Under the pieces are notes generated by a model. The model made no database searches. It saw only the letters and a list, made by a program, of their open reading frames with translations, and was not told the DNA's origin. The position numbers and the translations under genes were made by a program. Shown here piece after piece: positions 37,186 through 49,483 of a stretch of 64,000 nucleotides of DNA. Source of the DNA: Cryptomeria japonica (Eukaryota; Streptophyta; Pinopsida; Cupressales; Cupressaceae); contig NC_081415.1 in the NCBI RefSeq assembly GCF_030272615.1, forward strand, positions 512,065,873 through 512,129,872. The letters are read 5' to 3'. Numbering within the stretch: position 1 is the first letter of the stretch; each line of letters starts with the position of its first letter.

Positions 37186-38148
37186 TGGAATCCAAGAACA
37201 CTAAGAGGGGGGGGTGAATTAGTGTTCTACTGTTAAGTGAATTTTTGAACTTATTGTTGATTAACCGTTTAACAAAATATAAAATTAAAGTGAATAAACA
37301 AATAAACACATAAATAAACAATAACCTAACACCAATATTATGTGGAAAACCCTATAAAGGGAAAAAATATGGTGGGGTTGATACCCACAATATCTATATA
37401 CTTGATCAAGGTATGCAAATATTACCTAAAGGGGATTGCACATGCAATCAGGCTCAGTGCCTAGAGCTCACTGCTCAAATAGAAGTCTCACTGACTTACA
37501 CAACATTACACAATGATTTCATATAGAAATGAACTTATATAATGCATCTGACCATGTTGGATAAGTTCCTGTTTAAGCTCTGTCAACCTCCTCTGAACCC
37601 GTTTTTTGATACTCTATTCTGCACTACCGGCTAGGATTGCACATGTGAAATTGCACAAAAAAGATTCCACTCACTGACGAAATCGTATACCATCAATATT
37701 TGATTGATTCGCATCCAAAAATTGCATCACAACTATAATAGAATCTTCTTGATTCTATCGCTAAATGTTCTCCCTTAAATACCCTTGTATCTTTCCACCA
37801 TGTTGGCCTTCATAAGAAAATAAATTTGTCAACTGCTGGATCACGAAGCATGATATGCATTATCCTAATGATCATATCTGATGTCAGACTAAACATTACC
37901 ATAAATTCAACAAGTGATTTTACCGGGGTCCCAAAATACCTTAACCGTGTCCCAAATATACGTTACCAGTACCAAGACTAACTGGTTAACAAGAATAAAT
38001 TAAAGTGTTTATATATCGGTTGGCCCAATCTATGCAAAATGATAAGACAATGAATGTGGATGAGAAATACCAACACCTAAAGATGAGTTTTCATCAATGA
38101 CAACCCTAAATGTAATTCACCTTACCGAATGAGTATCAAATGCCGACA
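37186..38148 (-). repeat. R3 3' LTR (left copy, complete)
   Basis: 963 bp from TGGAATCCAAG to AAATGCCGACA. It contains AACACTAAGAGGGGGGGGTGAATTAG near its start. It aligns with 58831-59720 up to GCAAAATGATAAG; the last 102 bp have no partner in the window. Confidence 0.9.
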
Positions 38149-38150
38149 AT

Positions 38151-38160
38151 CTCCCCTTTT
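38151..38160 (-). promoter_or_regulatory. R3 polypurine tract
   Basis: AAAAGGGGAG on the minus strand, two bases before the LTR start TGTCGGC. Confidence 0.75.
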
Positions 38161-38363
38161 GGAATTGATGGCAACACTCATGTCAAAAATAATATTATCT
38201 TTGAATCTGATCCCCCTTACCTATACATCCATGCAGTTATGTACATCTAGTGTATTCCCCCTTTGATATACATTAATTTTTCACTATTCTCCTCCCCCTT
38301 TGACATCAATGACAAAGAGGGGTGCCCACCAAAAATGTTGTACAAATATATACATACCAGTTC

Positions 38364-41265
38364 CTATACATGCTTCACAATGTCAGCATATAAAGTCTTC
38401 AAAAATAAGAAGTATGTGTCCCAACCCTACTTGAGAGAATAAAGAATGGAGGTGAATCCATTCAAGAGACTAGCATGACATTCTATGGCATGGGATTCAG
38501 TGGGATCATCCTAGTACATGTTAGATATACGCTATGTCTTGTAAAATAACAGGTTATCAAGTCGGGGACCAATTAAATTCCCGAGCTCTATAGCTCTCCT
38601 TATTATGCTATCCCTTTCCTTCTCTAACCTCAAAATCTAATCCATAACTGCCAAAACTAGACCTTAGAAAGAACTTGTCAAACTTGTTGTTGGATTATAA
38701 GAGTTTGAAATCTAGAGCAAGTGATCTTTACAATCCAAAATTTTCTTGTCTATGGAAGTTGCAAGCTTAGAAAAATCTAGACAAGTGTTGTATACCTTTC
38801 CTCCTTCTGCTAATGCTACATCAATGGACTGTGAGCAAGTTTGAAGTTTAGATTTGTCAGATGCAATCATCACCAAAAATGTCTATTTCCTAGCCTCAAC
38901 AAATTTGTCTTTAGCCTTAGTTACAAAGATCTTAACCAAAGAATCATATTACTTAGGGATGTATTCAATTAACTTTTGCAATTTTCTGGATGAGCTTGCA
39001 CTCTCCTTAGTCTAGAATTCTGGTACAAGCCGGTTCAAAACTCAAAGGTATTCTATACTAATTCTCTATCCTTAGACTCTTCCTGTGCATATTCTTGAGT
39101 TGCTTGAGCCCAAAGTACTGCAATGGCCAAACTTTTCTCTGTCGGAGACATCAAATGATAAGGCTTGTCAAAACTAATAGAAAATTGTGGCATTTTCCCT
39201 CTGGCTAATGATAATGTGTCAATTGCAAGACTAGAAGGGGAGTCTATCACTATTTTTTTTCTTATGTCAATCAGTGACTTATCCTCTATAGCCTTTACCT
39301 CCTATGCACTAGCAGTGGCTTCACCACCTGGTGCCTCACTCACTTTTGGTGCATCATCTGTGACCTTATCCTCTATACCTTTGTCCTTCTCAACCTCTTT
39401 GTCTAAATCCTATACATGGGATTCTGGAGGATTTTGAGTATCCTCACTACCAAAATTGGGCTCATTAGCAAGTTGTGTAGTAACTGGTGGAGTGTTAACC
39501 AATGGATTTGTATTTACATTATACTCATCTATTTTTATTAGTTTCTTGTCCCCTGGTAATTGTATATTCTATGATTAAAAAAAACTGGGACTTAACTCAT
39601 ATCCAAGACTCGAAATATTTTTGAACCATATGTCAATGGTCTCCTTTCAAATCTCTTCAAATTTTTCTAACATCAAGTTATTAATCTGATGTTTAGGATT
39701 GAATTTAGTTGAACCTATATTATTAATTAAATCTGCAATCTCTAGTGGAGTTATTAATAGACATAGATTAACCAATTATGTATCCTTTATTTGTCAGTCC
39801 AAAGTTTGTGCACGTAATTTTCTGAACTCTAACTTATCATAAAATTTGTTGGGAAATTTTTTCTCTAACTTAATCAAAGTTCTACTAAAATAATCAAGAT
39901 ATAAAACAATTACCTCCTCTAACTGCTTCTTGTCTTTATCATCAAAATCATCATTGAATGTAGAAATGTTATCCAGATTACCATAATTAATGATCATATC
40001 AATAATGTGTTGAGCATCTAAATTCTTCTGATTGGTTCTTCTCCTTGTTTTTGGTTTAGATTGCTCATCTTCCTTAGGCTTTAGCTTATGTATAATTGTG
40101 ATTTTGGGAGTCTTTTGGGGAGGCTGCATCTTAGGTTGTTTTTTCCATTCTTCCTTCTTTTCTCTCACAACCCTTGCAAAAACACCTTTCTTCTTTGGAG
40201 CTTGTTTGATCTCTTCATCAGATTTAGTCTCCTCAGGCGATACTGTAATGTATTGCCTAGCTGGTTTTTATTTCCTCTTAATGGATTCCTTGGGCTTGGG
40301 GCTAGCAAGCTCACCGGATGGTGCTTCCAATTGTTTTGATGACTCTGTTGTAACTAGGACCACATTAGGAGTGTCTTGAGATGCCTTCTTCGCTTCTCTC
40401 TCCTCCTTCCTCTTCTTCTTCACTAGTTCCTTTCTCCGAGCTTCAAGGATTTTAACTTTTTGTTCAATTTCAGCCCTATCATAACCCTCACTGATTAATG
40501 TCCCAATTGCAACCCTTGTCATCTTCTTTCGTATGGTGGGTGCAATTTTTTCCTGATGGACTTTTAAATGCTTCTCCTGATTTGTGCCAAATTTTTCTTC
40601 TTTCTCATCAACTGGAGCTTTCAATAAATGTTGTGTATAAGCATCGAATGTGGCCTCATCCACTTCATATCCCATTGGCATGATCCAAACTATTTTAGGC
40701 TGGACTGCCTCCATCATACATTCATCTTTATAACCATTAAAAAAATAGTATCTTTATATTTTTCTACAATTTCCTTTGGAATTCTAACTCAATTTTTCAT
40801 TTCTACTTGGAAAGTTTTTTAAAATGCCCATAGATTATCCTTTTGCTATTTGTCACCTTGTTGATCTAATACTTGACCTATTTGAGTAGCTACCAGTCTA
40901 TCAAAAGCCCATTGAATCTTCCCATATCCTAGTATCATATACAAAAAATAAAATGTCAAGCATATAATGAAAGAGCCATATTGAAATGTATTCTTCTTAT
41001 ATTTCTTTATTTTCTGGAGATTGGTTATTAACTCCTTCAACATCACACTACATAGGACATAATGTGCATCTTCCTTCACCATCTGATGTGCAATAAGGAT
41101 GTTTATTCCAGAGACAGAGTTTATCTAGTTAGACTGATAAACTTTATAACCAATTACCATTACTACAAATTTCATATTAATATCTCTAATATCATCAAGT
41201 CAAATTGATCTACCATCATAGGTGGCACCGGTGAGTTTGGCGAGTTCTGTGTTAGAAATTTTTGA
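38364..41265 (-). pseudogene. R3 ORF2, main part (downstream of the R4 insertion)
   Basis: This is the continuation of the frame that begins at about 57594. It enters at TELAKLTGATYDG, then VVMVIGYKVYQS, MVKEDAHYVLCS, a hydrophobic segment FIICLTFYFLYMILGYGKIQW (about 40910-40985), a VWIMPMGYEVD motif (about 40655-40690), a Lys/Arg-rich linker, a YGNLDNISTFNDDF block (about 39935-39990) and a coiled-coil end near 38364. With its N-terminal piece the ORF is about 1,118 codons, matching R1, R4 and R5. Scattered stops, mostly TAG and TAA, break it. Function unknown. Confidence 0.7.
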
Positions 41266-41270
41266 CCTAG
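41266..41270. repeat. R4 target-site duplication, left copy
   Basis: CCTAG, identical to 57143-57147. Joining the R3 ORF2 pieces with one copy of it keeps the reading frame. Confidence 0.93.
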
Positions 41271-42495
41271 TGTTGGCATTTGACTGAACCGGTAAAGACT
41301 TTTATTGATATGCAACCGATATTTGATTGGTTAGTGAATGTGATGAAGATATTGCGATTCATGTTTGATGAATAAGTTTCATGTTGTTATTGATGGCAAC
41401 AATGTTTTCGTAGTCATCTAAGTATTGGAAGCCAACTAGTAAGGTATAACCAATATAGATGACAGTTTTGTAGAGCACCGGTAATTAGGATCTCAACTGA
41501 TAAACTGAGATAGAGTTGCATTCCGACAACCGGTACAGGCGATTCATGAAGAGGTGGATAATGCAGTTTTACAGAGATGGTGGTGACAGGTATTTGGAGC
41601 TATGTTCTCAACCACATTGTCAGATTCAATAGGATGAGTGAGATTTGATGTACAAAATAGACAAAATGGTAGAACAGTAAACCAGTAGTGATAAACTCAC
41701 TTAAATCGGTAACACGACACAAGTTTTAATTTGTTATGTCGATGGCTGACATAAGTAAAGCGTGTGATGTAAGTTTGTCTATATTCATTGAACCTAGGAA
41801 ATTGTTCCAAGGTTGTACCCAACTAAATGTAAATGTTTATAAAAATTGTGATGAGGAATAAAGTTGGTATGTGTGTGAAGAGAGAATTCATGAGTGAATA
41901 TTGTGAATGGTATCTGTGATGTTTAGGGAAGTTTTGTAATACAATGTTGTTGATGTTTTAAGGATTGAAAGTGGATCTTATCAGACACAGAAGGTGCTAC
42001 TTGAAGATATTTTCACTATTGTCTTCCTAACAGTTTGCAGCAACAAAATCCTCTAACCAGGTAAGTCCTAACAGGCCTTAATCTGTAAATCCCCTAACAC
42101 GGTAGCTCTGAATCAGAGTCTCAATTCCTCTTGTGAGGTTGATCCTAATAGGTCATTACTCTTAATAGGGTTTATCATTCAGATCCCTTAACCAGGTGAC
42201 TCTTAACCAGGTCTCCTCCTAATAGGGCATAGTTGTAAGACTGTAACCAGTCAAGATTTCTATTTTGCAGATAGTGAATATTATGGCTACCAACTGCCAC
42301 CATGGTTTTTCCCTTTTTTTTTTTTCTCACGTATAATCTCATGTTAAGTGGAATTTATTTTCTTGGGCATTAGCTTATGTGGTGATATTTCTTACATGCT
42401 TGATAAGTTTTAAGTTGTTAAAGTTGGTGATTACATTTATATTAAGTTTACTTGCACTGATTCACCCCCCCTCTCAATGCCTTATAAGTTCATCA
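41271..42495 (+). repeat. R4 5' LTR
   Basis: Starts TGTTGGCATTTGACTGAAC and ends TAAGTTCATCA. It carries a cluster of TAACnnGGT-like words (42048-42255) and ATTCACCCCCCCTCTC near its end. It matches 55919-57142 throughout, with many substitutions, so the insertion is not recent. Confidence 0.95.
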
Positions 42496-42497
42496 AT

Positions 42498-42509
42498 TGG
42501 TATTAGAGC
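42498..42509 (+). promoter_or_regulatory. R4 primer binding site
   Basis: TGGTATTAGAGC, two bases after the LTR, one base from the initiator Met-tRNA complement. Confidence 0.88.
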
Positions 42510-42557
42510 CAACCTTCTTTGAGGATTAACCACTTGGGAAGGATCCCTAAGGCAGAC

Positions 42558-43861
42558 ATGGGGGACATAAGTTATAGAGAGATGTATCTTAAACTTGGTG
42601 AAACTGAGGATTCCCTAGAAACATTGAGAGGTAAGTATAAAAATTCACTTGCTAAAAGGAAAGAGCTTACTGAACAACTGTTGGAAGTCTATGAAAGCGG
42701 TTCTTCTAATGAAGCAAACATAGATGCATTGGTTGAAGAAGTGGAGAAACTAAATGGTGAGAAAAATAACTAGAGGAGATAACTTGAAGCCCTAACTATC
42801 CAGATGAGTTAGGAACTTGAAGCAAGGAGGACAACTAAAGACAAGATCAATGAGAAAGATCATGAGATCTTTAAGATAAATTTGGAAAATGGCACCCTTT
42901 GTGCACACTAGCATGAGGAAAAAGAAGAGATAAAGGCAAAATTGGAAATAGCAATCTCTCTTAGAGAGACTTTTATGAAAAGGACTGAATACCTTACTCT
43001 ACAGCTTGCTAAAGCTAATGAGAAGCTTGCAAAATTCAACAAGAGTTCTACCATGCTAGATGAATAGATCCAATCTGAAAGAATGAAAGGTGATACATTT
43101 GGATTAGGATACAATACATTTGAGAAAGGAGAACCTTCTGGTACTAAGGTCAACATGCATGAAGGTAAACCTACTCCTAAGACTTAGAAAACCACTGGCA
43201 AGAAACCTTTAATCCTATTTGTTTCAGCTACCATAAGCCAGGACATATAGCTAATGTTTACAAAAGCAAATCTGATGTTAATATTGGTTACAAACCTAAT
43301 ACTAATCAGAGATATGTGCTTAGAAGATTTGAAGGTTATTGTTACACATGCAAGATGTATGGGCATAGATCTATTGAATGTAGGTATGGAGAAAATAATC
43401 CTACTTCTAACATGAATCAGAAATGTGGTGGAGATTGGAGAAGCAATTTCAATAATCGGAGAATTCCTAATTGGTTCAGACCCTATGCTAATTGGTCTAG
43501 TCCCTACGAGATGGAGAAAAGAATGAATGTGGTGTGTCAAATTTGTACTAACTTTGGTCATATGGCTATGAACTGCAGAAGAAGGACTAGTAGAGGCAAT
43601 GCTAGACATTGGAGAGCTTCTGGTATGGCTTGTAATCATTATCATAAAGTGGGACATATGGAAAAGTTCTATAGAACTAAAGTGAACAAACCCATGAATA
43701 AATGAAGTGACCAGAAAAGGAAGATGAAAGTTGATGTTGAGGAGACCAGAGCTAAAATGAATAGAATCTGGAAAAAGAAAGATAATGAGATAACTAAAGT
43801 CAAATAATCTGAATACCCTATTTCTTCACCTATTCTGGAGAACTCTTCATTGAGAAACTAA
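42558..43861 (+). pseudogene. R4 ORF1, gag-like coiled coil and zinc knuckles
   Basis: The ATG at 42558 (MGDISYREMYLKLGE) aligns with R1 ORF1. A coiled coil covers about the first 200 codons, with shared words such as EANIDALVEEVEKLNGE. One frameshift near 43200 then leads to knuckles: a degenerate CFSYHKPGHIANVY, a clear CYTCKMYGHRSIEC (about 43340-43380), CQICTNFGHMAMNC (about 43535-43575) and a degenerate CNHYHKVGHMEKFY (about 43630-43670). The Lys-rich tail ends at 43861. In-frame stops are mainly TAG and TAA at Gln positions. Nucleic-acid-binding gag role inferred from the architecture. Confidence 0.78.
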
Positions 43862-43869
43862 GCTATTTA

Positions 43870-43885
43870 AAAGCTTAGGGGGAAC
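43870..43885 (+). other. Purine tract between ORF1 and ORF2 of R4
   Basis: AAAGCTTAGGGGGAAC lies just after the ORF1 stop, matching R1 and R2 at the same point. Confidence 0.5.
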
Positions 43886-44333
43886 TTAATGTTAGATCTA
43901 TTTCAGAACCCCCTGAAGAACCATGTGGTATGTGAAATATGCATACTTTGGTGTAATATGGTGTTAAGAAGTGATATTGTGATCAAACTGGTAGGTTTGA
44001 TGTGTTATGTGAACCAGTATTATGTTTTAAGATATTTTAGGGTTTTATCGATAGTAACATTTAATGCGGTAGTTAATGGGAAAATAAAAGGAACTTTTTG
44101 AACATATTTGTCACATTGAATTTGTATAAGCACCTGGAGAGCGAATAGAGATCAGTAGAATTTTTGGTTGTAGTATCTAAACTGTTTGACATAGATTCGA
44201 AGTGATCTAGTGTGATTTGTGATCGACAATTGGTTTAGAGAGCCTTGTCGGTGTTTGGAACCCTAGTGTAGAAGCGGGAAAAGGTATTTTTCAAGAATCT
44301 TGTTATCTATTTCTAAAGATTGATTTGTTGAAA

Positions 44334-46389
44334 ATGGATGCACCACATCTAGTTGATGTTGCCAATAGGACACAAGATGAATTCAAAAGACATCCATTTA
44401 AATTCGAAGAAAATCATCCCATTGGAGCCCTATCTAAAGTTCCTTATGGTGTATTTCATGTTGAGTATGTTAGATCATTTTACCATTGCACGGTGGAAGA
44501 TTTGAATATGGTTGCTATTTTTTATCAGTAAAGAGTATTGTGTTATGAGAATGATATTTTGAATCTCAATACAAGAAGGTTACCGACAAAGGGTTTCATC
44601 ATGCACTCAATTTCATTGTTGATTTTATGGATGAGCATGTTATATATGTTCTTAGAATGATACATGACCAGTTTATGTGGCTTGATCGACCACATAAAAT
44701 CTCTAAGGAAGTCATTCACATAGTCATTGAACTTTGTGCCATCAGTGAGGTCCCATTACTAAGATCAATTCCAAAGAATGATGTAGAAAAGCTGACATGA
44801 TCTAAATGGGATGGGAGAGCAATGATAGTGAACAATATCAGTGATCCGATAGTGAAATATACTTCAATGGTGATTGGTTAAATGGTATACTACTCAAGTA
44901 GGATTTACAGTGTACTGGTAGCTGCTATTCATACTACTTGTGAGATGATCATAGAAGATGCTAATTATGATCTATCTAAAGCATTGAGAAGTCAATTGAT
45001 ACTGAACTTGGAGGCTATTAAGAAGGAAAAAAGATTGAGGTTCAAATTTGGTGAACTCATTCTTGGTCTATTCTTTTGTTTTTAAAATTCTTTTCCTAGT
45101 ATTGATGATATTCAGTGGATTGGAGGTGCAGTTGCTTTGATGCAAATGAAGAATAGAATTAGGATGCTAGGTAATAATTTTGATAAGATTGTATGGGGAT
45201 ACTTCAAGGATATTCAAAAGAAAATGCATGCCAGAGAAAGGATACTGGCAAAGTTAGTTAACCGGCATGAGAAAACAATTTATTTTATGGTTGACATAGA
45301 TACCTGTATGATGGAAGTTGTAGAACCCCAGACTACTTGGGTTATTCCCATGGGGTATGAAGTTGATAAAGAACTATTAATTGCATATGCTGACCATCTA
45401 CTTAGACAACCGGTTGATACCACATCAGAGAGGTTTGGTACTTACAAGGAGAAATACCTACAAGTACACTTTGAACTCTAGAAACCAGTAATAGCTAAGA
45501 AAGTTAGGAAGGAAGTTCAAGCCTTTGTTGAGAAAGCATGATTCACTAAGGAAACCATTGTTGAAGCTAGATCAAAACATGTTGCTCAATAGGATGGAAC
45601 ATCTAGTACTCCAACTGGCACCTCCATAGGTATGTAAACAAGAGCTGGAAAAGGGTTAGGTGGAGAAAAAGAAAAACCAGCAACTGTTAAGAAAGAGAAA
45701 CTAGCAGTAAAATCTTCAAAGTTTCAATTTCAAAAAAGATGAAAGGTTGTTGAACCTCCAACTGAACCATTTAAAACTGGTAAAAGAAAGAAGCAACAAG
45801 CTTAGAAACCAACACCAACAGATGCAGATGATGAAGACACTCAATCTGAGAAAGAGAAGAAAGTCCTAAGGACTAGCCACAAAAAATATAAGGTTTTTTG
45901 AACCTCCACTGTCAAATCTGTGGAGAAACCAGTAAATAAACCTATTGCTCTTGATAAATTGTTAAGAAGTATTATGGAATATGGTTTTCTTAAGGGATTG
46001 AATAAATTGTATGATAATCTTGGTGACAATGAACAAAGATTAATAGAAGATGCAATAGTGTATATGTTGAATAAATATAGTAAAGCCCTTATTGAGCTGC
46101 AAGGGAGAATTTCAAATTTAATATACAACAAAATTGATGCAAGGTGGTAGGCTGCAATGAAGTAGGATAGAGAATTCGTTGAGTACACACTCAAAAATAT
46201 TCAACCAAAATCCACAAAGGAAGAATTAGATGATATTTTGTTGAAAGAAAAGTCTTTCTTTAGATCTAAGAAAAGACTGACAAGGATGTTAGTCGGTGAG
46301 ACTCAATCAGTCCAACAAGAGACTGAATTTTTTTAAAAGAAGTTTATGGGTCTAATTCCTATTGAAGAGGAATATGATAAGGATGATGA
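44334..46389 (+). pseudogene. R4 ORF2, N-terminal and central part
   Basis: The ATG at 44334 opens MDAPHLVDVANRTQDEFK, related to the start of R3 ORF2 (FKKHPFK... and ...GVLHTEHIKAYIHC). After a frameshift near 44530 come VIYVLRMIHDQFMWLDRP with KEVIH (about 44640-44720), a hydrophobic stretch before FPSIDDIQW (about 45050-45120), MHARERILAKLVNRHEKTIYF and VVEPQTTWVIPMGYEVDKE (45310-45370). Then a Lys/Thr-rich linker and the YGFLKGLNKLYDNLGDNEQR block (45980-46040). R5 interrupts it at 46389. Stops are scattered. Function unknown. Confidence 0.72.
46385..46389. repeat. R5 target-site duplication, left copy
   Basis: GATGA, identical to 54324-54328. Confidence 0.93.
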
Positions 46390-47539
46390 TGTTACTACTT
46401 ATCAAGTTGCCATTAGTTTTATATCCAAAGTCATTCTATATACTCTAGTCGGTTACTACTACCGAGATATTTAGTCGGTATGCACAGTTCAGTCAGTTAT
46501 AGAAGAAAGTAGTCATAGAGCTCAGTATGCACCGAGCTATCTATTGAGTATCATTCTATGTCTAGTGAGCAAAAAAGATGATACACCGAGATGATATACA
46601 CTGAGTGAAACATGTTACCAGATTCATTGAACCTGGACACACATATGAAAATGTGTTACAAGATCGAGGAACATAGAACCATTATCACATTGGAAATTGC
46701 ACTTAAAGATTGTGTATGATTTTGAGGTCATCTAACCAATGAAATATTTTGCATGGTTATTCATTCGAGAAATCATGTTTGTAAGATCAACACAATGAAT
46801 CAGATCACCAACATAAGAGATCTATTTATACAGCATGGATTGAAGATAAAAAGTGTGAGACATGGATATACACAAGTGTATGAAGCAAGACATGTGTGAT
46901 GCATGAGAAAGCACTAAGTGTAATAACTGTTACATAGATACAGAGGTCATCGAGAAGGATTTCAGAGAATAGTAAAAGAACAGAGTAAATAGAAGGGTTT
47001 ATCGAGTTACTTTATGGGTTACCAACGTATGCTATAGGCAAGGTAATCTTATTTTTAGCACATAGAATCTGCTATAACATTCCAGATGTAAAGTTGCAGA
47101 TAGCTATAAATATTTTATTGAAAATTTTGTAGTTGTAAGAGAAACCTTTAACAGGGTGAAAGACTCTAATCAAGTCTATAAATTGTAAAGCGTCTAACTA
47201 GGGTAGATCTAACAGATCTTGATACTCCTAACAGGGTAAGCTATCAGAAATAGCTAAATATGTAGCTCTAATTGAGCAACCTTTATTATTGCAGTAGTGA
47301 AGTTTTGGGTGCCATCCCCACCATAGTTTTTCTCTCTAACCAAGAGTTTCTACGTAACCAAAATATATGTGTTATGGAGTGAATCATGTATGATTGTTAT
47401 TTATGTGTTTTAGCTTTATGTTATGTTACAACAATTTTTGGTTTATGCATAATAGTAAAGATATTGTTGATAAAAGGATTTGAAGTACTGATTCACCCCT
47501 CCCCTCTCAGTACATTAGCTTTCCATATTGGGCCTAACA
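46390..47539 (+). repeat. R5 5' LTR
   Basis: TGTTACTACTTATC to GGGCCTAACA. It lacks a roughly 40-bp segment present in the 3' LTR (about 53945-53985) and has about 25 bp around 46545-46600 that the 3' LTR lacks; otherwise they align well. Confidence 0.95.
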
Positions 47540-47541
47540 AT

Positions 47542-47553
47542 TGGTATCAGAGC
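47542..47553 (+). promoter_or_regulatory. R5 primer binding site (initiator Met-tRNA)
   Basis: TGGTATCAGAGC two bases after the 5' LTR; the exact form expected for initiator Met-tRNA priming. Confidence 0.93.
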
Positions 47554-47601
47554 TTAAATCTTGGAAAAGGGTTTAACTGCCTAAAGGGAAAGATCTTATC
47601 A

Positions 47602-48954
47602 ATGGAAGGCTACAAACAATCTCGGAGGATTGTGTATCTGCAAGAAGAATTGGATCATGCTAATCAAGTGATTGCAGACATGCAAAGGCAAATGCAAAAA
47701 TCTCTGAAAGTGAGAAGAAGATTATCTAATGATTTGTAGGACTCTCAAGAGTTAGTGGAATAAATTGAGACATCATCTGAGAACAGTATATCTGAAGAGA
47801 CAGAAGAAATGATTGGAGCATTGAAAGAAAAGAACAAAGCACTAGCTGATCAACTAAAAGCAATGAAAAGAGAACATGAACATTTCAGCACACAGATGAC
47901 TGAAAATCTTGATGCATTAAGGACAACTGAGGATAAAGTAAGAGATCTAGAAAGAGAGAAACAACAAGTTGAAGCTTTAGTATCTGATAAGAATGATGAA
48001 ATCATAAGGTTGACTAGGATTCAACAAAATATGTCAAATCAACTAGGCTATGCACATCATGAAGCAAATATGAAAGATGGTGAGAATCAAGCATTGAAAC
48101 TTGAAGTATGAAGGTTGACCAATGAACTTGAAATAGAAAGGAAATCCAAAGAAACACTAAAGAAGAGTTATGAAGCATCAAAGATGTTGGATGAGAAACT
48201 GAATACAAGACGACCCTACAAAGATGCAGGACTTGGTTACAACGGAAAAGACTCTACCGAGAAGGGAATCTGTACTACTGAGAGAGGAGAATCATTAAAG
48301 CAAGCTGGAATCAAGAAGAACATCAAAGGAAAAAAGCCTATTTGCAACTACTATGGAAATCAAGGTCATATTGCCAACATGTGCCAAATCAGAAAAGGTA
48401 AGCAACCGAATGTCACTAAGTCCAATGGTTATTGTTACAATTGCAATAAATATGGTCACACATCTAATCAATGTAGGACAATGTCTGTTAACAATTATGA
48501 GAAGGCAAAATTCAAAGGGTTTTGTAAAAATTGCAATAGATATGGACATAGTAATGAGAAGTGTTGGTTTAAGCAAAAGAACTACATGTGGTCTGCACAC
48601 CGAGCAAATACTAGAGATTATCGAACTCACACAGATCCTTACTGAAAATATTCTGCAGTACCATGGGATTACAATACAAGGATATGGTGTGAATATTGTG
48701 GAAGATATGGTCATATAAGTGCCAACTGCTTTATAAGGTTTGGAATGAACAATCAAAGATCATGGAGAAATCTTGGTATGGTACGTTTTCATTGTCACAA
48801 AGTTGGACACTTGGCTGGAGATTGCAGAGGTCAACCTAGAAAAGACACTGAGGAAATAAAAGAAAAATTAAAGATGATTTGGAAAAAGAAGGAAATTGTG
48901 TCAAATGAAGAAAGCACCTTACCTATCGAGTTAGGTGCTTCTATTCCAAATTAA
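47602..48954 (+). pseudogene. R5 ORF1, gag-like coiled coil with five zinc knuckles
   Basis: From ATG 47602 (MEGYKQSRRIVYLQEEL) to TAA at 48954 one frame holds without any frameshift, broken only by TAG (47737), TAA (47761), TGA (48109) and TGA (48643). About 200 residues of coiled coil precede knuckles: CNYYGNQGHIANMC (variant spacing), CYNCNKYGHTSNQC, CKNCNRYGHSNEKC, CEYCGRYGHISANC (about 48695-48740) and a degenerate FHCHKVGHLAGDC (48790-48830). About 450 codons. Gag/nucleocapsid-like by architecture; the capsid part is not recognisable as a standard copia or gypsy gag. Confidence 0.85.
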
Positions 48955-49483
48955 TCGGTAAAGGTATGAAGGGACTGCACTCTCTCAAAGTTAAATCTTA
49001 ACAGTTCCTACTTTTTTATATATACTTAATTCAAAATCTGCATAGTTAAGATGTCGTAGTAAATTTGAAATTCTATCAAAGTCTTTTGGAGCACTATACA
49101 GGAAACTTGTCAAGTCAGTAAATGAAGGAAGTCTGGCTACTCGATTAAAACACAAAAAAAGGGAAGAAAGTTTAGTGGAACCGAGTGCATTTAATGTTTT
49201 TAACCTAACCTGCACGGAGCCTGATAAGGTATATTATGTACTTAAAGCATTTTTGTGGTAATTTTTCACTCACCAAGTTTTTGAGAGAGCAAAGTAGAGA
49301 AAATCCAAGGCAATCAAACCTCCTACAAAGAAAAATTTAAGGTATTTACCTCAATCTCAACGCATTGTTAAGCTGGTGTACCGATCTTATCAAGTTATTA
49401 TTGTCTGCTAAGTGTGAAGTGTTTGCCGTTTGTAAATTCTCAAACCCTAAGGATCTTTTGTTAGTTTTTATCTGGAATTTACA

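Noticed and set aside
43184-43657. Minus-strand frame of 157 codons in R4
   Set aside because: Antisense of the R4 ORF1 knuckles, with no motif of its own.
48295-48756. Minus-strand frame of 153 codons in R5
   Set aside because: It is the antisense of the zinc-knuckle region; the plus strand carries five recognisable CCHC motifs.
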